A stretch of DNA of 64,000 nt from Choanephora cucurbitarum. Lineage: Eukaryota > Mucoromycota > Mucoromycetes > Mucorales > Choanephoraceae. This document shows positions 34,316 to 46,492 of this stretch, piece by piece. The position numbers and the translations under genes were made by a program. Position 1 is the stretch's first letter. Every line of letters begins with the position of its first letter. The notes below the pieces were generated by a model. It did not search any database. It had not been told where the DNA came from and worked only from the letters and a program-made list of their open reading frames with translations. The stretch is from the NCBI GenBank assembly GCA_025331435.1, contig JAIWNI010000013.1, positions 310,001-374,000 of the forward strand. The letters are read 5' to 3'.

Positions 34316-36056
34316 ATGTCACCTAATAACATTCGTCTACCTAAAAGAACTCGTCGTTTACGTCAAAAAGAAACAGATGAACCTGTGATTCCCAGTACAG
34401 TAGAAGAGTTGGTCAGTCGAAAGAGACAGAGGACAGAGATGGACAATCGACTGAGAGATGTAAGAGATTTCCACAGAGATTCTTTCTTTGCTCAAGATAT
34501 GTCAGTTATTTAGTTCACTCAATCAACAATCAGAAGAAAACGAGAAACAAGGTTGGAAGGAAAGTGAGAGTGAAGAAGAAGAAAGACTGGATCTGATCGA
34601 TCTAGACGATCACCTCTTGCTTCACTGTCATGAGAACACAGACACAATAGACCTAGAAAACAAACACCTGTTGGACCAAGACCATCAGGCAGGCATTGAT
34701 GATGTCATGCACCGTATGGCACTCGAGAAACAGACTGAACAGACACGCTATCGATCTTTCTTTACTCAGTCAGTAGAGCGATTGGAACCACCTTGTTTGA
34801 TCAGTCAAGAGGAAGGCATCGGACAGAAGGAAATCCATATCTCCGAACTCTCTGCCACTCCCAAGGGCATTGATTTCTTATTTCAGTCTGCCTGTCTTAA
34901 AGAATGGTATCAGGCAGGTTGGAAATGTCCTCATTACGTCTACCAATGGCTTTTTCAGGTGATTGCATTGGCACAGGATCAAAAGACAGCCAGAAATGCA
35001 TTTGATACCCTCTTTGTGCTCTGGTCTCTGCCAGGTAGCCGCATGGAAACCAGATTACCTCATCTCTGTCAACAACGCTTTATTCGACTGGAGACATTCA
35101 AGTCTGTCCTGATGCAGTACCATGCTTCCCCTGCTGATCTGGCAGACTATGTGGTCTCTACCAAACCACGCTTCATAGCCTCTACCACAGTCGATCTACC
35201 TCTCTCTCAACTGGGCTGGATGATCAAGGCCTTTAGTTTCTCTGTTCGGTTATGGTCCAGAGCCTATACATCCTATGAGATACGATACATTGTACGACTG
35301 ATCCTTCAGATCTCACTTGACAAGGCAGGCTATCTAGTGATCCAGGATATTCAGACTGCGATTGATCACTGTCTCTCTGCCATGGACAGTACCACGTGGG
35401 AGACTGAGTTAAAGGCAGTTGCCAATGACGTGTGTGATATGGTAGAGGATGGACGTCATCGATTCTATCTGCTGAATGCTGTCAAGACCATCTATGAACG
35501 CTCTCGTTATTTGCGTAGGATGATTGGAATGGTCTGTCTGGAACGGGCATTAGAGGCAGAGGTGCCTGGTAGTCTAGACTATATCTCTACTGACCAGAGT
35601 CTGATTCAGCAGATTGGTCAGATTTTTGAACATCCTCAAGGGTTCTTTATGAAGCATGATCGTATTGATTATGAAGCATGTTATTTGCGTGTAGCCATGT
35701 TGGATGCTGCTATTGGTACAGATGATGAGGATATTAAGCAAGATAAAGTAAGTGGGTTGTTATTGATCGTGCTTTGTATTGATCTTAGGGTAGGAAACTG
35801 TCTTGAAAATGGCTGCTCAACTGCGTAATATTGGTTTACAGATAGGTAAGGTAAGATTTGGTTGTTGGAAATCGTTTATTTAACTTTCTATATTAGGTGC
35901 TAAATTGGGTGTGATGAAAAAAACCATGGTAAAGCTTTTAATTTATCTTTGTAATCATGCATACTCAATTTTTATTATTAGGCAAACGAAATGATTCAAC
36001 GTGTGTGGGGTCGAATTTTCTATATTGTTGGAAAAGAAACAAAAGTGGCACTTTGA
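34316..36056 (+). CDS. CANIN-domain protein, candidate SMC5/6 cofactor (SLF2/Nse6-like)
   Basis: Exons 34316-34459, 34506-35747, 35794-35845, 35897-35928 and 35982-56 of the next 100 (end 36056); 1545 nt, 514 aa. The N-terminus is basic (LPKRTRRLRQK and RKRQR) then acidic (SESEEEERLDLIDLDD). Residues about 150-500 are helical: GIDFLFQSACLKEWYQAGW, YQWLFQVIALAQD, AFDTLFVLWSLPGSR, then LGWMIKAFSFSVRLWSR, IRYIVRLILQISLDKA, and near the end ETVLKMAAQLRNIGLQIGA. The 'FDTLxxLW' helix, the ISLDK segment and the terminal ETVLK-x-x-x-x-LR-x-IG are what I know from the CANIN (coiled-coil SMC6 and NSE5 interacting) domain of SLF2/FAM178 and fungal Nse6-like proteins, which recruit or load the SMC5/6 complex on damaged DNA. 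Intron 1 is only 46 bp; the acceptor at 34505 is needed to hold the frame. Orthology is inferred, not proven. Confidence 0.72.
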
Positions 36057-36167
36057 GTTTTTTTTTCTTTTTTTCTGTCTTTTTTTCTTTTATTTTATTT
36101 TATACCATGGTAAACTACACAAAAGTCATCATGAGTGCATCTTATTTAGTTTATTTCTTAGACAGAG

Positions 36168-36959
36168 ATGAGAGAATATTTATACAAGATCTTAGTAGTA
36201 GGTGATCTTGGTACAGGCAAGACATCCATTATCCGTCGTTATGTACACAACATCTTCTCTACCAACTATAAATCTACTGTAAAGTAAAATGCTTATTAAA
36301 AAAAAAACAAGAGACTCACCTTTTCTGAAGATTGGTGTTGATTTTGCTTTAAAAGTGATTCAGTGGGAAAATGATTTGATTGTTCGGCTTCAGTTATGGG
36401 ATATTGCTGGTCAAGAACGATTTGGTAACATGACGCGTGTCTATTATAAGGAAGCCTTAGGGGCTATTGTTGTCTATGACATGACTCGCACACAGACATT
36501 TGAGGGTGTCACGAAATGGAAGAATGATATCGATACAAAAGTGGCTTTACCTGATGCTTGGGGAGGAGGTCAGATTCCAGTGATTTTGTTGGCTAACAAA
36601 GTAAGATGATTTTCTTTTTATTGTGATCTTATTGACTTTGGGGTTTTATTTAGATGGATTTGGTGAAAGAAGGACATGGTCAACATGCAAATCCTAATGA
36701 ATTGGACCAATTCTGTCAAGAACATGGATTTCTTCAATGGTAAAAAAAAAAAAAAGAATGATTCAACTCAATATTCACTTTAAAAATCAGGTTTGAAACT
36801 TCAGCTAAAGACAATAGTAATATTGAAGAAGCAGCACGTCATTTGATTTCAGCCATCTTAAAGTTAGAAGAAGAACATGCAGACAGTATTGTACGAGATG
36901 ATACAGTTCATTTAAAACCAACAGATCAACCTTCTTCTTCTTCTTCAGGCTGTTGTTAA
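36168..36959 (+). CDS. Rab32/Rab38-family small GTPase
   Basis: Exons 36168-36278, 36331-36600, 36654-36739 and 36791-36959; 636 nt, 211 aa. All GTPase motifs are present: P-loop VVGDLGTGKTS, switch I/effector ending STIGVDFALKV, DxxGQ in LWDIAGQERFGNMTRVYYKEA, NKxD in LANKMDLV and the SAK motif in ETSAKD. The IAGQ with Ile before Ala, and IGVDFALK, separate Rab32/38 from other Rabs, which have TAGQ. The C-terminus ends SSSGCC, a double-cysteine geranylgeranylation site. Rab32 acts on lysosome-related organelles, mitochondria and autophagy. It is 111 bp after the CANIN gene and converges on the next gene with only 11 bp between stop codons. The start gives MREYLYKILVVG, which is the usual N-terminal length. 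Confidence 0.95.
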
Positions 36960-36970
36960 TAAACATAGGC

Positions 36971-38070
36971 TTAATTTAATCGTTCTTCTTCTTCTTCTTG
37001 TCTTCTAGCTAATAAAGAATGAGGTGGAAAGGTAGAATAGGCAGGTGGTGAATGGGCGGGTAAAGGAGTGGGTATCATGAGTGTACGATAGTTAGGTTGT
37101 GCTTGAGATAACAGTTGACTTGCTTCCCCTCTTTCCAACAGATAAGATCCAGCTTCATACCCATAGGCAGGTGGTGGAGCCAAGGTGCCCTGTTGAGGAG
37201 CCAATCCCCATTTCTTCACATTGGCTTCCACAAACACAAATCCTCGTTGACCGAGATTGACATGGATCTGACAAGGACCATTGGCACCGATGGTAGGGAA
37301 CAGATTATACCTCAATCCAAAACAGGCTTCTTCTAACTTTCGACCATTTCGAGTGAAAAAGACGGTACCGGTGCGATGACGATAGCCTACACCGATCACA
37401 TCTCCCTCCTGATAAGGCAAGCCATAAGGTTTACCTGAAAACGGCTGATTGAAATGCTTGTGTCCTGTATGACTGAAATAGCCTACACTATGACGATTCC
37501 AGCCAGGCAATCGCCAATAAGGGTAGGGCTTGGTGGCCACTCCGACAGAGACCATGGTCTGATCGGGCTTCTCAAACATCTTGGCTTCCCAATAATAGAC
37601 CTCTTGGTTTCTGGGCAGTGGCAGATTGGTCTGGACACAACATTCGCCTGAAACAAACTGGATCTCTGTTCTGGCAGACACAAAGCTCTGTGTTTCCATT
37701 TCCCATTCGAATTCAAAGGCAGAGACACCTTTTTCTTGGATACTGACATATTGAGATAATGTGATATCAGTGGGTATACTTTCTGGTGGATGTCGTTGTT
37801 GAAATACTACGAGAGTTGAGTCGATGGATCAAACAACCTATGTTTTGACTTACTTTTGGCTTGTTCATAACTAAGACGTGCATCTTCCGATAAACTGGCC
37901 AAGAGAGCAGGTGTTTCGATCAAGGTGTCTTCGTAATGATCTTCACTGGAATAGAACAGACGTTCCCCACTGGCCTTGGTGAAGCACAAGAGCACAATGA
38001 CCACAAACATAAATACGACCACACCTACAATCAATATCCAAGCATAACTAACGCTGTTTGGATCTTCCAT
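36971..38070 (-). CDS. SPRY-domain membrane protein with PPxY motifs (Ear1/Ssh4-type Rsp5 adaptor)
   Basis: Exons 38070-37854 and 37806-36971; 1053 nt, 350 aa. A single transmembrane segment lies near the N-terminus (about 10-30: WILIVGVVVFMFVVIVLLCF). A short linker follows, then a SPRY domain at about 125-265 (YYWEAKMFEKPDQ, VSVGVATKPYPYWRLPGW, SVGYFSHTGHKHFN, YGLPYQEGDVIGVGYRH, GTVFFTRNGRKL, LFPTIGA). The tail has two PPAY motifs (PPPAYGYE and SPPAYSTF), which are WW-domain ligands. TM plus SPRY plus PPxY is the Ear1/Ssh4 arrangement: endosomal/vacuolar adaptors that bring cargo to the Nedd4-type ligase Rsp5. It is shorter than the yeast proteins. The gene is divergent from SYO1. Confidence 0.88.
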
Positions 38071-38562
38071 TTATCATTAACATAAAGTTACTATTTTTTT
38101 TTTTTAGAAGAAGAAGAAAAAAGAAGGAAAATATCGGAAATAGAAAAACAGACTGGATTTTTTTCGATGGAAATCCAACGTTTTTTTTTTTTTATCGTAG
38201 TCACTTGTTCATAGTTGTTATACCTCTATATTGTTTACAATAGTTACGCTTAAATCATGCAACGCCTCTTTTTAAAACACCGAGTATAGCGCTTATAGAA
38301 AATTTCCTTCTTTCACTTCATAGAAAAGTTGTTTGGGGGGTGTCTATCCATAATGACTCATAGGTGATTTGATAAAGTGAATCAAACCCCATTTCATTTT
38401 CTGTCAATAAGGGCTGTTTCCTTTTCGTAAAGTAGTTACTAAGCAACCACTTTCTAAACCCCCCCATCTTGATGTGAAGAGTGACTTTTTTCTTTCAAAA
38501 AAAAAAAGTTAAAGGAGCGAACGACCTTCATTTTTTTTTTTTATATAAACTTTTTCGATCGC
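38071..38562. other. Divergent promoter region between the Ssh4-like and SYO1 genes
   Basis: 492 bp between two opposite starts, with T-tracts near each start, a G7 run (38335-38341) and a C7 run (38458-38465). No coding potential seen. Confidence 0.5.
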
Positions 38563-41172
38563 ATGGGAAAACAAGTGAGATCAAAACAACGCCGTACTCG
38601 AGTGGTAACAGGTGCTCAACAAGACATCGTCGATCAACAGATCACACTTCAACCTGAACAAGTCATTCCTGTTGTTCAAAAGGTAAGAATGAACTTGATC
38701 TGTCAATCAACACTAAATGAGATCATCAGTTATCTTCTCTGGACGCCACAGAACGAGGTTGGGCTGCCTCTTCTATCTCTCATTTGGTCTTGTCGAGTCC
38801 TAATAACCTCAAGTTGTTGCTCTCAAGAGGTGTGGTCGGTAGTTTGATCCAGTTACTCAATGATCAGTCACGTGAGGTGGTTGAGGAAGCCTTAGGTACA
38901 CTTAGGTAAATGAAAGCAATTATCAAGCAAGTTCGAGAACTTAACTTTTGGTTTGATAGAAATCTATGTGCTGTCGATCCTGATGTGACAAAAGAATATT
39001 TCTCAAAGGATATCTTGACTCCTTTAAGTACCTTACTTCCTCAGGTAAAAAATATATAAGCTTTTTTTTTGTATGGAGTGCTAACACTATCATTTTAGAT
39101 TTCTCAAGTCATTGATCTTGTCTTGTCAGATGCACCTATAGCCGATGCTCAAGATCAAGATAGACGTGGATCTATTTGGGATGTTGCAGAGAACTATATC
39201 TATATCATTTGGAGTTTAAGTGAAACCTCAGAAAAGCATATTAAGGCTGTCAATCGTCTCAACATCATCACCTTCTTGATTTCCTTCTTGTCTGCTGCCG
39301 ATAAATGTCCTAATAAAGTCGTTGTTGCTGCTGGTAAATTGAACAGAAAGAAAAAGAGAGAGACCGGTTACTGACGAAACATACATAGGACAATGTCTTA
39401 CTACATTGACAGATGACAACAAGGATATCTACATTGAATTCCAAAACCATCCTGAATACACTCAAACCCTTTTAGGTGTCTTGACCAAATTTGAAGGTTC
39501 CGATAAATTACTTGTGCGTGTATTGGCCTGTGGTATGTCTTTTTTTTTTTAATAGAAACGAGCATGCGTGTCTGATACATTCGTTGTAGCTATCCTTATG
39601 AACGTACGTGAAATTGTACAGTTGTCCGGTTCATGGGATGATGAACGCGATGCTCTTGGTGAACTCCATAAGATTGTGTTGCCTCCCTTGATGGCCTGTC
39701 TAGAGTATGACATTCAAAAGGCTGCTGAAGAGATAAAGAGGATAGTCGATCAAGGTGTAAGTTGATTTCGATAGAGAAGATCGCGTCTGACTTAGTCTAT
39801 AGGGTATCACGCCACATGAAGACACGACTGAGATCACGCCCAAACCAAAGCAACCAGTGACAAAGGGAGATGTAAGTTAAGATGACCCGATTGTGTTGAT
39901 GATTGTACCTGATTTGTATCGAAGCTTCAACTTCAACATACAGAAGAACAGTTGGTTACTCTTCAGTTAGCATTGGAATTAATGGCTGATATTTGTGCAC
40001 AAGATGAAGCAGAAGGTAAGTCCTTAGATGTCTTGAGTTTAATAAGCACTCACTGTCTATCTAGATGATGGTTGGGAAGACGCAGGTGAAGAGATGGAAG
40101 AAGATGAGACAACAGAACAGATGGCCGATCAGCTCAATGAAGACAATGTCGATCAATATTTGCGCGATGCTAGCAATCTAGGTGAAGGTACCTCTGCCAC
40201 TGTAGAAGAATCAGCCATTCGCTCCAGTCCTATCGTCAACAACTTCACAACCAACATCTATCCTCGTCTCCTTCAGCTGGCTTCACCCACCCTCCTTTCA
40301 TTCTCTCAAGATTACCCAGCTGGTGTCCGACAAGGATTGGCTCTTGTTCATCAACGTGCTTTAGAATGTCTCAATAACTTTTTATTGGCCATGAATGAGA
40401 TTCCTTCCAAGTTTTGGTTCAAAGAACACGTTGCTGATGCATCGGCTACCTGGGCTTGGTTGTTTAGCACAGCGCATACGATTGGTTCAGCACCTGAATC
40501 AGAAGAACGCAATGATGTCCTTGAGGCTATTGTGGGTTGTCTTTGGGCTCTGGGTCGTGGTCTTGGTAGTCAGATTGTAATTATAAAAAAATAAGAGAGA
40601 GATGATGAAAGGCTAACTTTTTTTTTCTGTAGCCTTTAGAACTTACACATGTACCTACTTTATGTGGTGCCTTTAGAGCCACACAAAGTGAATCGATGCA
40701 AGTCAAGATTGTAGGCACTTTAGGTTCTATTGCAGTAAGACAAGGTGATATCAATACAAACAAGGTAAATTATCTTTTTGTTGTTACACCAAGTAGACTC
40801 AATGATTCTTATGTAAAAGGAAATCGGTACATTTGTCATGGATATCTTGAGTAACATCCCTACTCAAAAGACAAAGACAGATGTGGCAGTTGAAGCCTTG
40901 AATTTCATGTTTGATGTGTACAGTGATTGCGCATTTGATTATGATCAACCTGTCTTTGTTCAAGGCAAGTTCAATCAACAATTAAAGCAGATTTTACCAG
41001 CCTTTAGATCCATGGTACGTGTTGTTTTATTGTGATCCTATAGATACTAATTTCTTTTCTATAGGTCAAGTCTACAGATAAAAGAAAGAACTTTGATTTA
41101 AGAAATAGATGTGATGAAGCCTTGATGAATTTGGTGGCTTTCATCAAGTATAAGACTTCAGAGAGAAAATAG
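38563..41172 (+). CDS. SYO1: Symportin SYO1 (HEATR3-like), ribosomal protein L5/L11 import factor
   Basis: Twelve exons: 38563-38682, 38730-38905, 38960-39044, 39099-39333, 39389-39532, 39590-39756, 39803-39871, 39925-40015, 40065-40576, 40633-40764, 40820-41014 and 41065-41172. The sum is 2034 nt, 677 aa. It begins with a basic tail MGKQVRSKQRRTRV (nuclear-import signal region). ARM/HEAT-type helical repeats follow (GWAASSISHLVLSSPNNLKLLLSRG; VVEEALGTLRNLCAVDP; WDVAENYIYIIWSLSE). An acidic loop (about 330-380: DDGWEDAGEEMEEDETTEQ) interrupts the repeats, as in Syo1, where this loop binds Rpl11. C-terminal repeats end in VKSTDKRKNFDLRNRCDEALMNLVAFIKYK. Syo1 escorts Rpl5 and Rpl11 together with importin beta-like Kap104 to the nucleus for 5S RNP assembly. 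Length and layout match the family. Confidence 0.92.
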
Positions 41173-41524
41173 ATTCTCTCAGGGTTTGATAATAAAACAT
41201 AAGACAAATTCACCTATGAAAACGAATACGCTTGAGAAATGGAACCAATCGAATCCAGCCTGTCAAAACAAGTCCTTGCATTTGTTTAGTTAGTTGCTCT
41301 ATCGTTTGATGAGAAAAAAAAAAGGACACAAGAGATAATGGTACTTTGCTTTTTAGGAAGTTGCCAAGTAGTACAGTTGAGAAACAAACAACTTGTGTTC
41401 AATTCAATAAAATAGACCCTGGAAGGACCTTCTTTTCATTACTGATTATAAAACCTCTCTTTTTCTCTCTCTCTTTTTTTTTCTGCTTTTCTTTTTTCGT
41501 ATTCTTTTCTTTTTTTTTTTCATT
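41173..41524. other. Intergenic region, leader of the UNC93-like gene
   Basis: 352 bp. The last 60 bases are an almost pure C/T tract (about 41456-41520) directly before the ATG. No gene seen. Confidence 0.5.
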
Positions 41525-43024
41525 ATGAGTTGGATACGATATAATAGCCCTTTAGTACAGGTGTTCATTGTGGGCATGATCTGTTTCTGTTGTCCCGGTA
41601 TGTATAATGCCTTGAGTGGTATTGGTGGTCAAGGTCAATCGACGACAGAAGCTGCTACACAGGCAGGTACTGCTTTGGCTATCACTTTTACTGTTTGTTC
41701 TTTGATTGGTGCTCCTGTGTAGGCTATATCAAAACAGTTTAGATCCCATTTTATTCATCATAAACAATAGCTATAATATCTTTGGTCATCGTGTTCTGAT
41801 TCCCGCTGCTTTAACTTACGTTCTCTATGTCGGTTCTTTCCTTACACCCAATGAAGGATTCACCATTGCTGCTGGTGCTATCTTGGGTATTGGTGCTGGA
41901 TTCCTATGGACAGCTCAAGCTGGTATCATGATGTCTTATCCTTCTGAGAAGAACAAGGGCAAAGCATTTTCCATCTTCTGGATGGTTTTCAATCTGTATG
42001 TCATGCAAATTTATATAATCAGGTTACTCAACATTATTATTTTAGTGGTGCAACATTGGGTGCTATCATTCCATTGGGTAACGAATGGAACTCTGGATCC
42101 AAGGCTGAAGTCAAGATCTCTACCTACATTGCCTTCATGGTCATCATGGCTGCAGGTTCTCTCCTGACGCTGGCTCTTCTTCCTGCCAATCGAGTCATCC
42201 GAGAAGACGGCTCTCAAGTCTCTCTTCATAAATTCTCCAACTGGAAGCGTGAAGCTCTTGAGGTCCTTAAGCTCTTCAAAGACTGGCGCATGCTCATCTT
42301 GATCCCTCTCTTTGCCGGTTCCAACTGGTTCTACACGTACCAATTCAACGTCTACAACGGTCCAGGATTCATGTCGATCCGTGCTCGTTCCTTGAACAAC
42401 TTGCTCTACTGGTTATTCCAGATCATCGGTGCTGGTTTCTTCGGTTGGTTCCTTGATGCCTCAAGACTCGGTTCGCGTAGACAGCGTGCCTTGTACGGTA
42501 ACACCATTACCTTGATCATCATTCTTGCTCTCTGGATCGGTGCTGTTGTCATCCAATCCCGTTTCAGTCGTGAATCAGTACATGCAGAGGACTATGTGTC
42601 GATCGATGTCTTTGACAGCCAATACCCTGGTTTGGTGATTGAATATGCCTTGTTTGGTTTGATTGATGCTGTCTATCAAGGTTTTATCTATTGGTTGATG
42701 GGTACAATGACAAACGATACCGAACGTGCTGCTCGTTATGGTGGTTTCTACAAGACCATCCAGAATGCTGCTGTGGCTATTGCCAATCAACTTGAGGCCA
42801 ACAAGATCAGCTACAGAAATCAATTGATTACTGTCTTTGTCATCAATGTAGTCGGTCTTCTTTTGGCATATGTTGTCTCTTGGTCTGTGTCTGATGTTAC
42901 AGTTGAATCCGTCGATAATATTGAAGGTGAAGTTGCCGGAACTTTGGTGGGTGGTCATTTGAAGGAAGGCCAAGATCATCAAGAAGCTTTAAGTCAGCAT
43001 TCGAATGAAAAGCTTGAAGCCTAA
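41525..43024 (+). CDS. UNC93-like major facilitator superfamily transporter
   Basis: Exons 41525-41718, 41771-41995 and 42046-43024; 1398 nt, 465 aa. There are about 11-12 predicted membrane spans, for example VQVFIVGMICFCCPGMYNAL, then the loop LSGIGGQGQ, then GFTIAAGAILGIGAGFLWTAQAG (described in parts) and the conserved PSEKNKGKAFSIFWMVFNLGATLGA. MYNALSGIGGGG-type and WTAQG-type motifs are hallmarks of the UNC93/DUF895 group of fungal MFS proteins, whose transport substrates are mostly unknown. The middle loop (about 195-230) is charged, and the C-terminus is hydrophilic and cytosolic. The first intron splits the codon in APV|YNIFGHRV. Confidence 0.92.
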
Positions 43025-45612
43025 CCCTTCATGTATATGATACTACGTTACAAACTCTTTAACCTTAATTGACCCCCCTCTTACTTCTTATTACATATCA
43101 TCTTGAAAGGGTTGTACATAAATCACTGAAACCTTTTTCATGATGCTAATAAACTTTACAAAAAAAAACAAGGCATCTTTATTACTATCTTTTTATGTGA
43201 GACTGTATTCTTTGTGATGATGCATAGTGACCTGATAACATCATGCTTTTCGTATTCAAAATAAGCAGCAGTTGGAATATGCTTTGTTCAGAACAAATAT
43301 TTTGTCAGAACGTTCTCCATGCCAGATTCTGACAGGAACTACTGATGTTACACACTCCAATGTTGAACCAGTAGTGCAATTCATTCTCGTTATGCTGTGT
43401 TCTATGAAATCAATTGAGTTTAAAACAGTCATTCTGTTTAGTCCATATCGTGCCATAAAACAGAAACACGCATATGTTTCTCTTTTTCTTTCTAGGCAAC
43501 TCAGTAAGGCCTACTAGGGGATACAAGCAAAGAGGAAAAGAAACAATCACAGATAGGTGAAACTCGAATGATAAGATTAGCATGTTACAATAACATAAGC
43601 CTCTTTGCAAACCACGTACAAGTGAATATACTAAACTCCTAAAGTAAAACAAAGACCTGGTTTTATCTATATATATACCACTTGAAAAAGTAAATAGAGC
43701 TCTTTAGATTGGTTCTTTATTGTGTGATCTGCACAGATAAAGCTAAAATGTTTTTTTTTAAATCAGGTTACTTACATATTCTAGTCTGTACAAGACTGCG
43801 CCCGCTTTTTTTTTTGTTTACTTCACCAATACATTTATGGAAGCAGTGCCCATAAACAAAAAAAAAATAGTTCACTAAGAAATGTAACCACTAGATTTCA
43901 GAATTTCATTCTAAATTTCAGAACTATATTAGCTGTGATTTTGTTGATTGACAAAGTTACAAATAACTTAATCGAGATAAATTGATAGTAACACTGAACA
44001 GTCCATTGTATGGATTAGGACTCTAGAATGTATTCTCCTTAGAGAACAATAGGCTTATTGTCCAAGACGATGCCTCCTATTGGTTGACACAGGATCGTTT
44101 GTATTGTGCTCTTGGTTCAATGTATGCCTTTACTTTCTGTCAAACAAAACTTCTGCATCATTTCTTACTTGGTTAGATGGTGCTTTTTTCAATAATATAT
44201 GGCTTGTTATAGCTATTTGGTACGTCTTTGCCAAATGCTAGCTATTCTTCTTTTTGTTTTGTAACTTTGAAGAAAAAAGAAAATAATCCTTGAAAAAAGG
44301 CTACAAATCCGTACACAAAAAGTAACGTTCAAAAAGTAAGGATTGTCACTAGTATGATTGAATGAAAGGCACAGATCCTTTTTTTTTGGGGGCAAAAGCT
44401 GGTTCATTTTTTATTGTCAGTTTGTCAGCAAACAGAAGAACTTGAGCAAGTATTTATTCGAAAGTAACGGGCAATAAAAGCTAATCTTTGCCTAGGAACA
44501 CTGTTGCCTTGAGTTCCTTTGCGAAAACATCTTTAATTTTTCTGCAAGATACCTAGTGTGTGTGTACTGGTTTTAAAAATTTCTCACAAACATATTCCTT
44601 AGGGTTTATCCATGAATGACAAGAGGGATGTACATTGGAGCTTATCTTCCCCCCTGTTGACAAAATGTTCTCATAAAGATTCTATTGGTATTGAAACTGC
44701 TTTGTCACTAACATTGACTACACTTCCAAATTGAACTTTTGATATACAGTGAAATTAAAGGTTCACATACTATAAGCTTTGCACTGTTTAATTTTAGGCG
44801 ATTTTCCGAATTAAAGAAATTAAAGCTCAGTTAAGATAAGGTAAACTGTTGAACCAGATGTCAGATACAACAGTTCATTCACAAATGAAACTTGATCAAC
44901 TGCTTATTCGCCTTTTTAATTTCTTTCTTTTTCTAAATGCCCTTCTAGATTTGAGTGTATATTAGCCGATTCAAAACAAAACAAAAAAAAAAGAGAGAGA
45001 GAGAGGGAGAGTGGTAAATGAATCTGAAACGCAATCTGTTTAATATCACTGTTGCTATTTGAGAAAAGCTAATTTTACCTATTTTATAATAATCTATTTT
45101 TAGAGAAAGTCTTTTTAATGAAAACCTATTGGCAATTAAGCCGGTTGAACGGGGGTACTTGGCAGTAAAACATACCGACATGTTCAAACGGTAAATGGAC
45201 CAATAAACGAGCTCTCCGGGTTAAACCTTTTTCAGACTTTATCTTCATTTCAGCCACAACATACAGCTCAGTATTCTTTTTTCCGGGAATATGGATTAAA
45301 AAGGCAATAAAATAGCGTTATGTGCCTGAAAGATTTAATTAAAAATAGGAAAGGTCGATTTTAGGTGTCTATTTCAACCAATGAACGGTACTCAAATAAG
45401 CATATGACCTCATAAGCTTAAATTTAATCGACTTTTGACGCCAAGAGTGCGGCTTTAAAACCTATACTAATAAAAAGGCAAGTGAGGCGCCGACAACAAG
45501 TACCATATTAGGTAAACGGTACTTTAGTGCTTAATTCCAAAGTATAAAATGCCTTCAACAATTCCACCTCTTCTTTTTCTTTTCCTTACTATTATACATC
45601 TACACAATTAAA
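43025..45612. other. Long gene-poor intergenic region
   Basis: 2.6 kb between UNC93-like and CipC-like genes. Only short open frames are present (43256-43517 on both strands, 43410-43652 minus, 44213-44407 minus, 44945-45187 minus), with no domains. The 3' part, 45500-45612, ends with a C/T tract and is the CipC-like promoter and leader. I see no RNA gene or repeat family. Confidence 0.45.
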
Positions 45613-46056
45613 ATGTAAGTAAGCTTATAAAGCAACCAAGTAGAAAAGCATTGCTAACGGTTTTGCTATTCTCTCTAGGGGTTTCTTCGATCACTTCTCT
45701 GACAGCCACGAAAAGGTTCACGGTGCTCCTGAAGAACACAAGGGTTCTTTGACTCACGAACTCATTGCTGGTGCTGGTAAGTTATTTCAGAGGGTTATGT
45801 CATGAGTGCATGTTTGCTCATCTGTCAATCTTTAGCTTCTTACCAAGCTGTCAAGGCTTACAACGAACACTGTGCTAAGAACGGTAAGCCCAATGATCAC
45901 GCTAAGGCCATGCAAATCTTGGCTGGTTTTGCCGGTGGTGCTTTGGACAAGTTGATTGAAACCAAGGGTCTTGATGCTCTTGACAGAGCCAAGGCTAAGC
46001 ATCATGCTGAAGAACAAGTCAAGCAATACTATGAAAACGAACACAAATACGCTTAA
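45613..46056 (+). CDS. CipC-like small stress protein (DUF3759), start codon split by an intron
   Basis: Exons 45613-45614 (only AT), 45679-45776 and 45836-46056; 321 nt, 106 aa. The translated start MGFFDHFSDSHEKVHG matches the family start MGWFD. HELIAGAASYQAVKAYNEHC, HAKAMQILAGFAGG and ETKGLDALDRAKAK then match the CipC/DUF3759 family throughout. CipC was described in Aspergillus as concanamycin-induced, and the family is expressed under stress; its molecular role is unknown. The genomic ATG at 45613 is followed by TAA, but reading GTAAGT at 45615 as a donor and AG at 45677-45678 as acceptor gives AT joined to G and an open frame. The intron has a good branch site (GCTAAC). Codon use is strongly biased, suggesting high expression. 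Confidence 0.9.
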
Positions 46057-46492
46057 ACTCTTCCTTTCTCTTTATACACAAGCCTTTTAAATAGTATATA
46101 TCCTTTTGTGCTATAAATCATTCTTATTCCATATATAACATATTAAAGAAAATTGTTTTTTTAATAAACCCAGTATCCATCACACATTTGTTTTCGTCTC
46201 TTATGAATACTTTGGACGCGGCATACTTTATACTCAGCTGAAATACAGTATCAGACTATCATTAGATATAAAGAAATCTAGAGGAGGAACGCGAAGGTTA
46301 GATATAGTATACTTGTTGTATGATAAGAACAAGGACTCAAACAAAACCCAAGAGATGACTAATTCCACAAGGATTAAAGGTTTGAAAAAAAAAAAAAGAA
46401 AAGCCGACAAAGAGAAGTTGATATTATATTAGACAAAAACTGGTTACAGGGATAGGTACTTTATTTTCGCACCTTTAAAATAGTTAGTCGCA
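46057..46492. other. Convergent 3' region between CipC-like and HExxH genes
   Basis: 436 bp between two stop codons, including 3' untranslated sequence on both sides. No gene or strong hairpin seen. Confidence 0.45.
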
